The notes below the pieces were generated by a model. It was given only the letters and a program-made list of their open reading frames with translations, had not been told where the DNA came from and made no database searches. This document shows, in pieces, positions 24,830-37,843 of a stretch of 64,000 nucleotides of DNA. The stretch's first letter is position 1; the number at the start of each line of letters is the position of its first letter. The DNA is from Phoronis australis (taxonomy: Eukaryota; Phoronida; Phoronidae): positions 608,248 to 672,247 of the forward strand of contig NMRA01000144.1 in assembly GCA_002633005.1 (NCBI GenBank), in the 5' to 3' direction. Made by a program: the position numbers and the translations under genes.

Positions 24830-26466
24830 CGACTGAGGGGGCATAAATAAATGCTGACACTTGACACTACAGCATTTTTTTTTCTGGAAAAACACCACAT
24901 CACGGCCGACAATTCTACACGTATATGGTTGTTTGAGAAAAACTAGTCGCACATTTATGGTTAAATATAATGAATTGATAAGATTGTAAGGTGATTAACC
25001 CTGTATGTTGAATTAATGAACCAGTCGTTTAACAAGCAATGAAAAGATATCAGAAGACGAATTTTCAATCATTCTGATAAAGAGTCGGCCATTGTATAGT
25101 GTTTCGACAAGCACTCGTTAACTCTCCAAATAAGTAGACGCCCTATCCAAATTAATATACTGTAGACCATTATATAAAACTGCTCTTGTGATGGAAAACT
25201 AAATTCAACGGTAACATAACAACGCTAGACTTGAGGGTGACCGATTTGTTCTGTGAGAGAGCAATAAACGGCGCTCACGTGTTTTGGCATCAAATCTAGG
25301 TACGAAAAATAGACAAAAGCTTCAATAAAGCGTTGTTTAAACATACACTCACCTTTCTGCCCGAGGGTGAAATGTCTATCGATTGATCGTGTTTCAAGAT
25401 ATTTTGTACATTTGAACTTTGACGATTTAATTGGATTGTTTTATTTGAGCTAGACCTAACGTGAAACTTCATTGAATGGTGCACCTATTGCAAATCATGC
25501 TCCACCCAATCGCGTAAATATTGAGTATGAAATGCTCGGCTTTTTGATAGTTCAGGTGCGGATAAGGAGTTATTGAACTGAAAATATCACTGACCTCATT
25601 TCTATTTGTTATTTCAGACTACAGAATACATGGGCCGCCACGTACATTAATTTTCATGGTGGTGCATCGCTGACCTGTATGCAGTAGGCCTACTACCTTT
25701 CAGCAATTCCATGGTGACAAGATCTCGTCTCAAGAATTGTCAGCGTGCTAGATGAACTGAAAGCATGTATTGGGTTCGGATCTCATCGGTAGGAGGAACG
25801 CGAGAGAGAAAACATCCGCATATGTCGCTAATACGTCATCAAACGCAATGCTAAACAGCTTTTCATCGGTACGGACAGGTGCGCGCTTTGATGCTACTCG
25901 CGACTGGCACAAAATTCGAAGAGACGTGGCATTCGCTGCGCTGCTAGGACGACATTCGAAGTGCCTGGAAAACGTGGATGATAGGATGATTCATTCTTTG
26001 GCACCGATTCAACAAGTCGTGTGGAAGACGTTAGGGGTATATCACTTGTCCAGCTTGGCGAGAAAACATGGACTTGTGTGTAAGAAATGATCTCATCTGT
26101 ACAGTTGATAGTCACTTGTTTATATTTGCGACCTTATTGGCTCAAGGCTAATTGTTTAGTTGAGGATCTCTTGTGAACTTTATTGACGAGATCTCACTCG
26201 ATTTGAGACTTTGTTGAATATGTTGGCGACCACGTGGTGGTGATTTATTAAATATTTGTAACACGTGTAAATAGAACAAATTTTTCTAAACTTTTTATTG
26301 TTTGATCTACCGATCCGAGGTATCTACCTTCGCTTTTTGCTCACTTGTAAACGTCCCTTTATCCGGTCAATATTTAGGCGGATTCTCTATCGACCAGTTA
26401 CTACCGACTAGTACGTTTTGTAATCTTCCACTGTATCTCCGGGCGCTAAAATCTAAGTGCGTAATA
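24830..26466. other. CpG-rich DNA upstream of the long gene
   Basis: No exon is supported. A 106-codon frame (25770-26090) has no ATG near its start, does not resemble a known protein and was not accepted. CpG is dense between about 25.75 and 26.75 kb, at the border of the CpG-poor half, so a promoter or first-exon region is plausible here but not demonstrated. Confidence 0.35.
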
Positions 26467-26633
26467 ATGATTTTAGCACGCGGGACGATATTCTGCGCAG
26501 CAAACATTCGAGAACAACCTGGGCACAAAGTTGGCATTGAGCCAAAGTTTTTGTTCCAAACTTTCCGCCACGGGGTTTTTCACGGTTCAAGCGATGGGAT
26601 GTCAAAGGTCGCACGATTATGGCACGAGGCCAG
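26467..26633 (+). CDS. Possible first coding exon (E1) of the long-intron gene
   Basis: An open frame with in-frame ATGs at 26467 and 26599 ends at GCC AG|GTGAAG, a donor-like site. The end phase is 2, which is the phase E2 (29967) needs; the joined codon would be AGG (Arg). The segment lies at the edge of the CpG-rich zone, where a first exon would be expected. The frame is only moderately long, other frames are also open, and the first ATG's context is ordinary. It is the least certain part of the chain. Its true 5' end is unknown. Confidence 0.25.
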
Positions 26634-27375
26634 GTGAAGCGACACGTGTTTATTGGGTGCCTGAGATGATTGACAACCCTTTGTTGGCATCGTTATATTG
26701 GGCGCTACAAGTGGGACTGAGCGATGATTTACCTCAAGCGGTAATTAAAATTTTCACAATGATCTCAAGAATGTACATAGTGTGGTTTAGTTAGATTATT
26801 TGTAAATATGTACTTACTTTTGTGCAGGTAACTGTGTTGGTCACCAAGTTACGCCAGTAACAAGAGATGTGCCATAACTGAGCAATTTCTCTCTTTAACA
26901 ACCCGTGCAATTGACGTGACATTTCCAGTTGAATTTGTTTTGGTTATGCAAGTGCAATGCGACATTAGATAGCTATCTGAATGTCAAATTCGAAACTTAG
27001 TGCCTCATACAATAGAGCCCAAAGACTGTCCTTGGTGACATACGCATGTACTTAACCAGTATTATCCATAAAAGTTGAAACGGCAAGTATTGATTTATGA
27101 CCAGTATTCTCCCCTCACTTAGTCAGGTGCTCAACACATAGTCAGTTTACAAATGTGGCTTTATCAGCATCACTTGAAAATCACATTGGGCAATTTTTAA
27201 AGTTGATTCAAGTTGGAACAATGTGTATACTGTCACCACTTTAAAACATTCTATTGGAACCAGTACTGTGTTGTTTATGTTTAATTTATTTTTCGTTTGT
27301 AAATATGTAATTCCTGTTATTGTTTTGTTATTATTATATTTAATAGTCAGGTGCTTGATTGACTGACAAACATTG

Positions 27376-27484
27376 ATGTGTGCCATAGAACAAATTAAGT
27401 CAGGTAGCACACAAGAAATTGATGTTTATGGAGTATTAAACTTAAAGTCTCCCTTTGTTCAATTCCAAAATAGACATGGAATAG
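27376..27484 (+). pseudogene. Possible protein-tyrosine-phosphatase domain relic
   Basis: The translation from 27376 contains MCAIEQIKSGSTQEIDVYG followed by Val-Leu and a Pro-Phe-Val-Gln. The order CAI, then ~12 residues, then DVY, then a P..VQ resembles the segment after the catalytic loop of classical tyrosine phosphatases, where the usual form is CA(I/L)...DV(Y/F)..V..LR..RP..VQ. Several residues are missing and stops lie just upstream, so if related it is a decayed fragment. Chance similarity is quite possible. Confidence 0.25.
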
Positions 27485-27973
27485 AAATGGGAAGTTTGTT
27501 GGTTTTTTTTGAAATTTGGAATTGTCATGTTGAATTCCTGCAAAATGGCAAATGAATCCTTGTTGTGCAAGAAATTGAAAATAAAATTGCTGTAAATGTA
27601 AATTTATTTGCTTATTGCAAAAAGTCAACAAGAGCAATGGACAACTTCACCTATATGAATGAAATCTCTAAAGTGTGAGGATGCAAAATTGTACTATTAA
27701 CTAATTAAGTTCATAACAGTTTTATTTTTAAGAAACTTGTGACAATTTTTACCAACAAGCACAATGAACAGATCTAGTGACAAATCGAAAACCACACAAT
27801 GCATGTAATTTAGGTGCAGGACCTCCTGAGAGGCACTCTTCTCAGTCAGGGTGGGTAAAATGAATTTTAAATCAACCAATCAAGTCAACACCAATTCCAA
27901 ATTGATACATTTCGAGTTACTTGAAACTTGAAACTCATTTTTTGAAAAACCAAGTGGAATTATCCTATACCCA

Positions 27974-28135
27974 CAGGGGCGGATCCAGGATTTTAAGTAA
28001 GGGAGGCCATGGCAGAGTATTAGCCAGGATTTTGCCCATCAGACATTCGCACCCCTGTAGTGCCAAATGAAATCTAGGATAATTTTAGGGGGGGGGGGCA
28101 TGGCCCCCTCCCCCCCCCCCTTAAATCCACCACTG
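27974..28135 (+). mobile_element. Miniature DNA transposon (family M1), copy 3
   Basis: A 162-bp element from CAGGGGCGGATCCAGG to CTTAAATCCACCACTG. It is flanked by the exact 5-bp duplication ACCCA (27969-27973 and 28136-28140). It contains a G-run, CATGGCC and C-run palindrome. The similarity to copy 1 (4133-4297, inverted) is continuous, including a TGCC(A/-)AATG(A/G)AATCT-like middle. Confidence 0.85.
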
Positions 28136-28140
28136 ACCCA

Positions 28141-29384
28141 TTATCATACAGCCACAATATACAGGTGCTATTTAATGGTCAGATACAAAGAAACTTCTTT
28201 TTCCTACAAAACACCCATTTGATATGGAAGCAAATGCCAGCAAATAACCATTTGATATGGAAGAAACAACAAAACCTGTTCCAAACATCACACACAGATG
28301 AGACTTTACACTTGTAACAGTTTACTGGACTTTTTTAATACTCCAAAGCACCAAAAGAAACAAGCTAATCATAATATTTTTGACTTCTTTGAAGCAATAA
28401 AATATGAATCAAAAATACAGCTACCTTTTAGTCATTTATTATACAGTGTACTACATTGCTTGACAATTCATTCACAAAAATCACTAGCAATTTTTTAACG
28501 AGTTTCTTGCAACACCTGTGCAATCTGCAACCAGAATGAACAATAGAACAATGTTTGGAAGAGGACACAAAAACACTGGAGCAATCTGTGCAAAACTGCT
28601 TCAGCACCACAATCCTGGTTGGCACTAGGATAAATGAGTTTTTGCTCTGGTTCAAATACTTTTCCATATCAGGGACCTGGAAATAATAACTATTCAAGAC
28701 TCAATGACACCAAACCTCATCATAAATTTAGTTACATTTGTAAATAAACAAAAATATATACATGGCCATAACTTACAAAATGTTCCTATTTGATACAGAT
28801 TTCTTTAAAAACAATTCGACATTGATTGTTAGATAACTCCTGTCTGCATTTCTCCTATTGTCTAAAAATACTCCTTGTGTGGGGATCCGATCTGTGCAGT
28901 AGTTCCCAAGCAACATGGTTAAAAGAACAAATGATAGAAAAATTGTTTTAAAAGATCATGTTAGACCTTAGTACTTCTAATGTACACTACATTCATGAAG
29001 GAAAGAAATAAAAGAGATCTCAGTGAGTAGTACCAGACATCATAGTAAAAGTCATGACATAACAAACCATGCACAACACAGAAATAGTCAGGGTACTTGG
29101 CATAGCAGGTTTTTAACGAAATCTGCATCAGAGAGGAGCTACTTCCAAATTTGGCTGCTGTCCACTGAATGGAAACAAATAAATGTAAACACATTTTAAC
29201 AACACCCTGAAACCCTTCTCAGGATGCAGGACAACATGGTGCAGTTTGAAAATAAAATAAAAAAATCTTTCATGTGAAATCCAACTATTCTTGAACAATG
29301 CTTTATCAACAATGAAATATGTCAATTTCAAATATGAGAATGGTGAAATTAAGCTAAATCAATAGCAAAAACAAGTAAAAGTTG
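28141..29384. other. CpG-poor DNA, probable intron or flank
   Basis: No exon is supported on either strand. A 16-bp word (CCATTTGATATGGAAG) occurs twice about 40 bp apart near 28.21 and 28.25 kb. Otherwise AT-rich, CpG-poor sequence. Confidence 0.45.
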
Positions 29385-29592
29385 CCTGCTGAGTGAAATG
29401 AATATACATGTATCTAACTCCTGTCATAGAAATGAATATATCTAACTCCTCTCGTGGCAATGAATATATCTAATTTCTTTTGTAGGAATGAATGTATGCA
29501 ATTTCTCACTTCTTTTGTAGAAATGAATGTATCTAATTTCTTTTGTAAGAATGAATATATCTAACTTCTTTACTAGAAATAAATATATCTTT
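29385..29592 (+). repeat. Minisatellite, ~28-32-bp unit, about seven copies
   Basis: The unit is close to AATGAATATATCTAA followed by (C/T)TTCTTTTGTAG. It repeats about seven times with substitutions and small length changes. On the minus strand it gives a repetitive Lys/Ile/Arg-rich open frame, which is a by-product of the repeat and not a gene. Confidence 0.85.
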
Positions 29593-29966
29593 TTTTTCAT
29601 AGGCATGATTTTTAAAAAAGAGAAAAACAATTTTGGATTGCACTGTTTCAATTTTCAAGGTCTCAAGTTACATAGGTATAGAACATGTTAACAATTAATT
29701 TATTTTGGTACATGTACTTAAATGAATTTTTTCAAAAAAAAAACAAGAAAATTGGTGAAAAATACTTTATTTGCAACATACAAAATGCAGATGGAAGACC
29801 AGTTGAGAATTTTGTTTTTCAAATATCAAATATTAAATTGGGTGCTGACAAAATCAAAAGCATGGCTTAATATATATTTCCTGGATAGTCAATAGAATAT
29901 GTTTCTTTCTTGTTTCTAGTTAGCTATCACTGTAGGGAATTTCTAATATCAGTGTTTTCCTTTCAG

Positions 29967-30036
29967 GCCACATCACTTGCTCCCTGGAGTTGTAACAGTA
30001 AAATCTTATAAACTTAAGACACAATATGCCAGAGAG
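29967..30036 (+). CDS. Exon E2 of a long-intron gene, unknown product
   Basis: A strong acceptor (GTTTTCCTTTCAG, AG at 29965-29966) precedes 70 nt. Only one frame is open: one base completes the previous codon, then come 23 codons (PHHLLPGVVTVKSYKLKTQY and three more). The exon ends GAG|GTGAAA in phase 0. The other two frames hit stops. The next exon in the chain (E3) starts in phase 0, as required. The product family is not recognised. The segment is basic and has a beta-strand-like Val/Lys stretch. The intron after it, if nothing is missed, is about 16 kb. Confidence 0.5.
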
Positions 30037-33000
30037 GTGAAACTTTATTTTCTCATTTTTGCTAAATGATGTACAGTGCCAAAATGATGCTTTGCCCTAT
30101 CCATGTTCTGTACCATAATTACCAACAGATGTTTTTTAAAAAAACGTGGGCATTCACAGGAATGTTAGAAGATGTTGAATAATTTTTGTCCATACAGTAG
30201 CACTGGTGAAAGGCATACTGCTTACAAGTGTAAATATGGACAGGAAAACCTCTCAACAGTATGCTGGTTTAAGCTGTTAATTACGTATGACCAGCACATC
30301 ACAGGTGCAAACCAAGGGCTCATCAATCATTTCAGATGCTTGTCATTTAGTAAGTCATTGTGGGAGTCCACTATATCAAAAGGTTAACCAAATAGAAATG
30401 TGCACAAATAACACTACTGTGTCTAATCCTGGCTCAACAGATTGGGTTTCAGTTTAAATACAATAAAAGTAGATGATTTTAAGCAACAGTAGTTAACTTT
30501 TCTACTACTGAAGCTCCAGTGTTACATGTGGCAACACCAAAACTTCAGCTTCAGAGCCAATAGGCAAGGCCTTTAAGACAAGGGGAGTATTAATTCTGCA
30601 TAGCTAATGCCTCAACAGTGACTAAGAAACTCCTTATGAAAATATTCCTGCATGTTACATTCTCTGAAAGGCATTACCTCCACACAGCAAACAAAACAAC
30701 ATTGTGCTCTGCAGCTATAAGAGGGGATAATGCCTATGCCTTGTGGCACTGAATGGATCTTAGGGTAGTTTTATATGCTATGACTTGACTTTACTCATAT
30801 TAGTGGTGCAATTTGAAGTCACAAATAACACCACTAGTTGTTAAATATCAATTTCTAACAAAGCACATACCCATGACAAAAAGAATTGTCTGGTCATCTA
30901 AACATAAAATAAAATAAACAAAATGTTAAGTAACAGAATATGTTCTGAAACCAAGTTTAAATAATTTAATAGCGTGGTCATTTCACTTATTTCAATCATT
31001 ACTCTTGCTAATAATGCTGTAGTTGATGTTGTTTTTACTATTATCACCTGATTAAAACAGAGCATTTAGACATTTCTTTCTGGCAATTTTTGACTACTGT
31101 ATTCATTCCAGTTAATACTCAACTCTCCAAATTTTGATTTTTAAAGCCCATGCTCCCCTCAACGTTTTACCGATGTTTATACCAATCCATAGTTACTCAA
31201 TTAAATGTGCCAGTGTCTTCATGAAAGCCCCTATCACACAATTATCATTCCCAAAAGATATGTAATGTGTTTACCTTTGAGTAACCAACAGTCAGTTTCA
31301 GTGGAACCTTGCATATTCAGGAGGGAAAGTACTGTCAACTAATCAACTAATTGACAAACATTATACCGGCAAACAAACTTTCATTTTGTCAAATAATGAG
31401 GATAAAGACAATTTTTGTCAACTTTTCCTCGAGTTTGTACAATGTAGCTAACATAAAACAACATTTGGTAAAGTTTCCATGATTTGCAGCAAGGTAATTG
31501 GCCCTTGAAAGATGGAAAATGACAATTTTGACAATTATCTATGTGTGAAATAAGTGAAGAATTCCCGTACCCTGTGTATTCGGCAACCAAAACCAAGCTT
31601 TCATATTCTATCAATTATACCAAATGACATAAAAGAAAAATGCCAACTACATTGATTCAATGAACAGTAGAAAGGAATATTGTGTACTTGAGTAGTCTCA
31701 TATTTTCTACCTTCCCAACTGACACTGGAGTTTAACCAGTCATTTCAATTCAATTGAACTGGACAAAAATGGATTATGACACATTACACAAAATAAACAT
31801 TAACTTGTAGAATTCATTGAACTCTATAAGGCTAATTAAAGGATTATGTGGCTTAACACAAGGCGGAAATAATTTCTCATTTTTTGAAACTGAAATTCCA
31901 AACTGAGTTTTTGTTAACAAGTTGATTGTGCTTAAAGGATGCTTGTCATAAAATAAACAAGTCTTAGTATTTAAACAATACTTTAGACTACCTGCACTGA
32001 CACAAAAATGGAGGTACCGAATTCCATACTTATTCTCTCTACAGTAGCAGATTTTCTGCACTGGGCTAATCTACACTGATCAGATTAGCAAAACAATCAG
32101 GGGTAATCAAGAGGCACTGACATTCCTTTACGCAAGCTGTAGCCCAAGTGCTGTCATAGAAGTTTTCTCCCATGGTGACAAAATTTTTTTAAAAATGTGA
32201 ATAAAGGTTGTGACCTTTTGAAGAAGTACTTTTGATTTGTCTTAATTTACAGTAGTAAAAAAACAAAAAATACAACAATGCAATTAAAAGTTAGAATGAT
32301 AGCTATGCAATGGTAATCAAAATTAGAAAAAAAACCCTGCAACAATATTCATATTAAAGAAATTCTTAAATCTGCACCAAAATGCCCTTTAAGAAGAATG
32401 AACTCAATGCCAGAGTAAACAGTTTACATTAGAAACATTGCATCTAGGGGAGATACCAAGTGGTCTTTTCAACAGACTGTTGTATTATGTTTAACTAGGG
32501 GAGAAATCAATAACAAAGAGACTTTCACTACAAAATGAAAGGCAAACCATTGACATAGACCTAGTAACCAAGAGTTTCCAGAGTGGGGACAACAAATCTT
32601 TTCATTGGCGTAATCACAAACTCAACAACGACAGGCACTTGCATGGCAAATATAATAAATGGCCTGTATATTTTATGTGAATCTCCAGTTGTGTACTTGA
32701 CTTCAGATAAACAATGTGTACAAAGGAGACTACGCCTGATTTATCAACATATTTGTTGACAGCAAAAGAATTAATAACTTCATAACCAGCAATCAGCCTA
32801 GTTCCATTTCACTTTCTTGAAAACGAATGTTTCAATGATGTAAACCATCCTGGATGCAAAGATAAACTCCCTATTGTATAATAACAGTCGGATTTAAAGC
32901 TGCAGTTTTTCTCAGTATTAACACTGTTGAAATTATCACAATTGAAAAATACCTTCGAAAATTAACCATGATTCCTTCTTTTCAATGACAATGATTCATT

Positions 33001-36000
33001 TTCTTCCAAAAAAATTTTTAGAACAAATAAATTTTGCTGAAGCAAAATGAAAACAAGAGACATGGAAAGTGCTGAATCCATCGTCCGTGAAAATTAGATA
33101 AAATTTTGAAAGGTACTTAAAACGAAGCCGGGGGATTTTTTTCAAATTCATTTCCCCATTTACACCTCACCTGGTAATTTCCAATCACGTTTTTCTGAAT
33201 TTTATTCTATACTGTGTACATGATCTGACTTCTGATAACCCATTCAGTTTGTTTAGCACCTAATGCCCTATTTGAGTAGGAGACGACAGTTGTGAACTTT
33301 TAACAATACATGCGATAAAACGAGAACTACGTATCTACCGTAACAAAATTGCGAAATAAGAACAACCATTAGACTGCTCACAAAACAACAGCAGTTGCCA
33401 GCTGCATTATTACGGTAGTTAACTACATCGGATATCCAACTGCACCTGATGACCTTAAAAGCATGTGTGAGCCAAGAAAATTGTATGACTTTCCATAAAC
33501 AGATGACAAACAGCAAACATATACATGACGTAAAACAACTGTCTGAGAGTGATACCAATACTGGGCGAAAAGCAAAACACATACTCAGTTCCAGTTGAGT
33601 GACTTGAAGGGAATCTACGCTTTGAGGGGCAAGAGGGTAACTTCAAAAACCAATATACAGTTGCTCCAAGGACCTACAAAGAGATAGAAAACGTAAATTA
33701 AGAGAAAACTGGAGAACTGTTACAGTCACTTATGTCTGAGAAAATGACCATGACATATAATCACGGAAATATAAAGTGGTTGGCACAGACAACATGAATG
33801 GTGCAAAATCATGGAAATGACTATCACATCTGTTTACTCATTAAATTGCACAGCATGCTTCGATAAACAGATATGATTATAAATAATTAATTAAATCTTT
33901 CAAGTGATGAAATGAAATGTCACAGTTTCAACACAGCACAACAAGTGTGACGCATAGATTCTGAACTAACTGAACTGGTAGTGGGAGTCAGTTAAGGTTT
34001 CATAGGGGTTATATCTTTATTGGTCTGTTTTGACCAAGCTCATTTGGATATGGAAAAAGTCTGATTAAATATGTGACATGAGTGAACACTGAACTGACTG
34101 ACAATCAGACCAGATAATTACTGTTTGTATTATACAGTCACTGGTCATAACTGACATTGTTATTTTCATTTTCATCTTGCTGAGGCATGGTCCAAAATGA
34201 TGTTGACATTTTCAAAAGCCTGCAAAACCAGGAAAGGCCAGGTGGAATAGTTAGCAACTTGTCCATGTTTTAAAGTTTCTGAAATTTTTTGGTTTTTCTA
34301 GAGGGGAAATCAGCGTTTTTGAAAATAATATTTTAGAACGATCGAAAGGTTCAGCCAAAAAGTATGTTTAATAAGCCTTTGATAATTATGAACGACTCCA
34401 TATTTTGCAGGTAATAAGACACGAAATGCAACAAGAAAACAACATGGGCAATAAAATGTAAACCCAGGATACCCGACTATAATCACATTCAGCATACAAC
34501 CTGTGAACCAGCATGTTGATAATCATGACACATAGACAAGCCTGTACAAAAAACATGCCAAGGTCACTGAGTGCACTTTCCATAAAACTTGACCTGAATA
34601 CAGCATTAGTGTACTGAGTGATAAAAATCATCTCTTACATCAGATAAGGATTGTTTAGACTGACAACAGTATTTGTGCAATCTTGGATTTGCAAATTGAA
34701 AATCAATTTTATAGATTTGATCCAGGCAGATGGCAAATCATGATAAGACAAGGCCAGTGAAGGCAGCTGGTTTCAGACAGCACTATATGTATCAGTGGGT
34801 GGTGTAGGTGCCACCCTCACCACCAGCAGTCCTATAATTGTATGCCAACAAACAAAATATAATAATCTCATCTTTCAAAACACCTGGAAACACAATTCAC
34901 TCGCTTCCAGTGATACTTCTGAGTTGTCACAGCACATAATTTTGCAGAATTTTGTGTTTTTCTGGAGTTTTAAATGTGACTTGATTTTTGTCATGAAGGC
35001 AGAAATAGAAGCTATTTATCGTTTTGAAGAATAAAATGAAACACTAACATTTGTGAGAGGTGTAGATTGTTTTAAATGTCCATTACCTTGTCATTCTAAC
35101 ATACATATTCTGCCATTATCACAAGTAATGCAAACGAAAGTAATAGAGCCTCACAAGACATGAAGGTCACCATTGGGCACTCAGTGTAGTTAAACTTAAG
35201 GACAAGAATATTGCATCTCATTATCCACAGTTGATTACACAACCAGCATCAGAAAGCCTAAACTCATTGAGGCAGTGTTGAGCTTTAGCTGGACAGGGTA
35301 ATTGGTTTCTGAGAAACTAATGATTACTTTCTGCTCTCCACAAACAGACTTACCCTAGAATAAGGTACTCCTGAAACTAGGGTAGCTTTCGCCACTTGTA
35401 ATCGCTGTGAGGCTGCACAAGTGGGGTAGGGCAGAAGTAATTATCTGCTGTAGTTACATACAGACCCGGTTTTCTTTTGCACGCCATACTCGCATTAGGT
35501 GTTCATTGTCATGCACAGGGCGACAACTTCCACCTCCCCCTAGTTATCGTATATGTGTGTGTGTGTGCGTGCGTGCATGTGTGTGTATGTGGGGATGCTC
35601 CACTTAAAAGTGGCGTAAGTTGCACTAGTGCAAGTTGTTCTGGGGTAAGCTGTGCTTGTGGACAAGACTTTATTCAGTCTGAATGGCCAGTGTTCAGAAT
35701 ACACAAACTCAATTATAGAGTTAATTAAGTAGTAGCACATGGACTCATCACTTTGTAAAGTGCCCTGCTTTTGAGTTTTTATCCACCACCCATGAGGTTA
35801 GGACCAATATGACAATAGATTCCTCATTATCACAAGTAGCTGAATAAATAAACCTGGCAACTGAGCAGATAACAGACAGTAATACACAAATCAATGCCAC
35901 TGGCTTGCAATACCAAGAATAAAGGATGCTGACTTCAATACAACAACACTACCATATTTTACATATCAATCATTCTTAAAAACTTCACTAGGCAGATAAA

Positions 36001-36197
36001 TATCCATCTGAAGGCAGATTTCTCAGAGTAAAATTTATAGGAAGACCTTCAAAAGAAATAACAGATAGGTATCTGCACAAGGCTCAAACTGAGCCCCTTC
36101 AGTTCTCTGGCTTTTTTGCACCATGATTGGAGTTTCTCAAGTTATTTGTTGGTGCATTGTTTTTTTCAAGCTATTCTCTACTGTATTGGACCTTCCA
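30037..36197. other. Probable long intron (CpG-poor), no exon found
   Basis: Scanned for acceptor-frame-donor combinations that fit phase 0 at both ends; none was convincing. A segment at 30197-30351 has open frame and splice-like borders but the wrong phase. A GT/GC microsatellite (35554-35590) lies here. An undetected small exon cannot be excluded. Confidence 0.45.
35554..35590 (+). repeat. (GT)n microsatellite
   Basis: GT run interrupted by GCGTGCGTGCAT, followed by more GT units. Confidence 0.85.
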
Positions 36198-36275
36198 ATG
36201 CCAGCAAAGTTTTACTGTTGTGCTGTGGGGTGCAACTCTAATGGCAGAAAGTTGGAACTTGAGAAGCATCCATGA
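36198..36275 (+). pseudogene. THAP zinc-finger N-terminus, truncated
   Basis: ATG at 36198 opens 25 codons (MPAKFYCCAVGCNSNGRKLE then Leu-Glu-Lys-His-Pro) ending at TGA. The start Met-Pro, the Cys8-x3-Cys12 pair, Asn13 and the later His-Pro match the first part of a THAP domain, a C2CH DNA-binding module found in P-element-type transposases and host genes derived from them. The second half of the domain (the Cys-x2-His pair, the invariant Trp and the AVPTIF box) is not visible after the stop. It is therefore a broken transposon or gene fragment inside the long intron. It could be a short first exon, but no donor is evident. Confidence 0.6.
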
Positions 36276-36958
36276 ATGCAATATTTTCCGGTATGATTCC
36301 TAGAATCAGTCTGACATTTCTAAAATGAGGCCAATGTAACAACTTTTTTTAGCTTTAGAACAATGTCAATTTCTATGCGAAACTGTCAAATTGTTTACTT
36401 TGTCTGATTTGAAGGAGTCAAAACCAGGATCCTGCAGTCTCTGTGTCACAAATTTGTTAAGCATCTGACAGTATCTGTAAAAGTGTGAAGTTGTTTTGGA
36501 CACTGTTTCTACTTCCTTGGTATTTGAACATCTCATCACTCTACACACTATGAGAATTTGTGAATGTACATAGAGAAACACAATGCCATCTTATCCACAG
36601 TGCTATAGAGTAAAATCTCACCACTTTGGGATATTACGAAAATTGACCTTTTTCAAAGGCTTTTTATACTGTTATGAATACCCACTGTTTCTCAGAGCAT
36701 TGTCTGGTGGTAAAAAAAAAATGAAAAAACAAGTATTTTTTAAAATTTGGTGGTTTTTGAATTTTATGCCACATCAGCTCCTAAACTGTTAAGATTTTAC
36801 ACAGTATTCACATGAACGGCTTTAATGTTTTAATGAAGGTCTTGCGTGTGTGGCAAGAGAGAAAGTTTTTGCCAATTTTGAGTTGAGAGTGAACTAATTA
36901 CTAACTGAATTGTTTATGATCTGTGAGATGTCACATGATCTACTGGGTTTTACACAGA

Positions 36959-36989
<31 letters not shown>
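36959..36989 (+). repeat. (CA)n microsatellite
   Basis: Perfect CA/AC run of about 30 bp. Confidence 0.95.
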
Positions 36990-36992
<3 letters not shown>

Positions 36993-37252
36993 AAACACAG
37001 GGATGAAACTTGTTAGTTTGTGTTTGGCTGACATTTGTTCAGTGTTCAGTGTTGGATAAGAATCAGCTGTAAGATCATTTTGAGTCATTTTCATTAATCG
37101 CAACATCTCAGTTCCTGAGAAGTTACCTATTGAACATTTTGTCTGTTTGGAAATTTGCAGTCCATTTATGTTTGTGTCTAAAATCTGTTTTCTAATGACT
37201 GTTTTGAACAGCAGCACAATTTCAACAAAAATAAAAAATAGGGATTGTTCTA

Positions 37253-37843
37253 AAACCCCCTCAACCCCCTCAAGCCCCTATCCCTCGACCCCCTCGTCCC
37301 ATGACCTCCAACTCCCTCGACCCACCACTTACAATACCCAAAGCCAGGTTCGGCTCCGTCACGTTACCGACACACCTGCAGCTTCACTGGGTTTGGCTGG
37401 TATTAAGAACACTGTACACTAACATTTATACAAACTGGCACCTTTTTTGTTAAATGCCTTTAACGACAGTCCCATACCTGACACTGAATAATTACAATAA
37501 GGAGAAAAAATCGGCGACAATGAAGCATGAATCATGATGAAATGCCCAAAGTTCAATTGAGAATTACACTGATTTTATCCCAGAAAACAGTTGTTCTAAC
37601 CTTTTTTAGAAAAATCTTCGATTTTCTTATGTGAATGCTTTTCTTTTGCTTTTATATTCGTAAAAATCTTTGAGGTCAATGATCGTCGACCTCTATGTTG
37701 AACCAGGTGACGACAAGGAAAGTCATTCAGCGACGTAATAAAATTATGAAATATTTAAAAAGTGCAGACACCTCTATTATCACAGGTCGTAGGTCGAGGG
37801 GGTCGTGGGTCAAGGGGGTTGTGAGTTGAGGGGGTCGTGGGTC
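37253..37843. mobile_element. Element with inverted C/G-rich minisatellite arms
   Basis: The left arm (37253-37328) is a run of CCCCTCGACC-type units. The right arm (37785-37843) is the inverse, made of GGTCG(T/A)GGGTC and GAGGGGGT units. About 455 bp of AT-rich DNA without coding capacity lies between. Tandem units in inverted terminal arms suggest a foldback-type or unusual miniature element. The one ambiguous base in the window (N at 37844) lies immediately after the right arm, so the arm's end is uncertain. Confidence 0.55.

Noticed and set aside
25770-26090. 106-codon plus-strand open frame
   Set aside because: No ATG near its start, no known motif, other frames partly open. It may overlap a CpG-rich promoter region.
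26614-26640. WHEAR word resembling the start of an SR-related splicing protein (CLASRP type)
   Set aside because: Only five residues match, the initiating Met is absent, and the following residues differ. Too short to mean anything.
29442-29651. Repetitive Lys/Ile-rich frame, minus strand
   Set aside because: By-product of the minisatellite at 29385-29592.
30197-30351. Exon-like segment with acceptor, donor and open frame
   Set aside because: It needs phase 2 on entry, but E2 just upstream ends in phase 0, and in phase 0 it begins with TAG. Probably chance.
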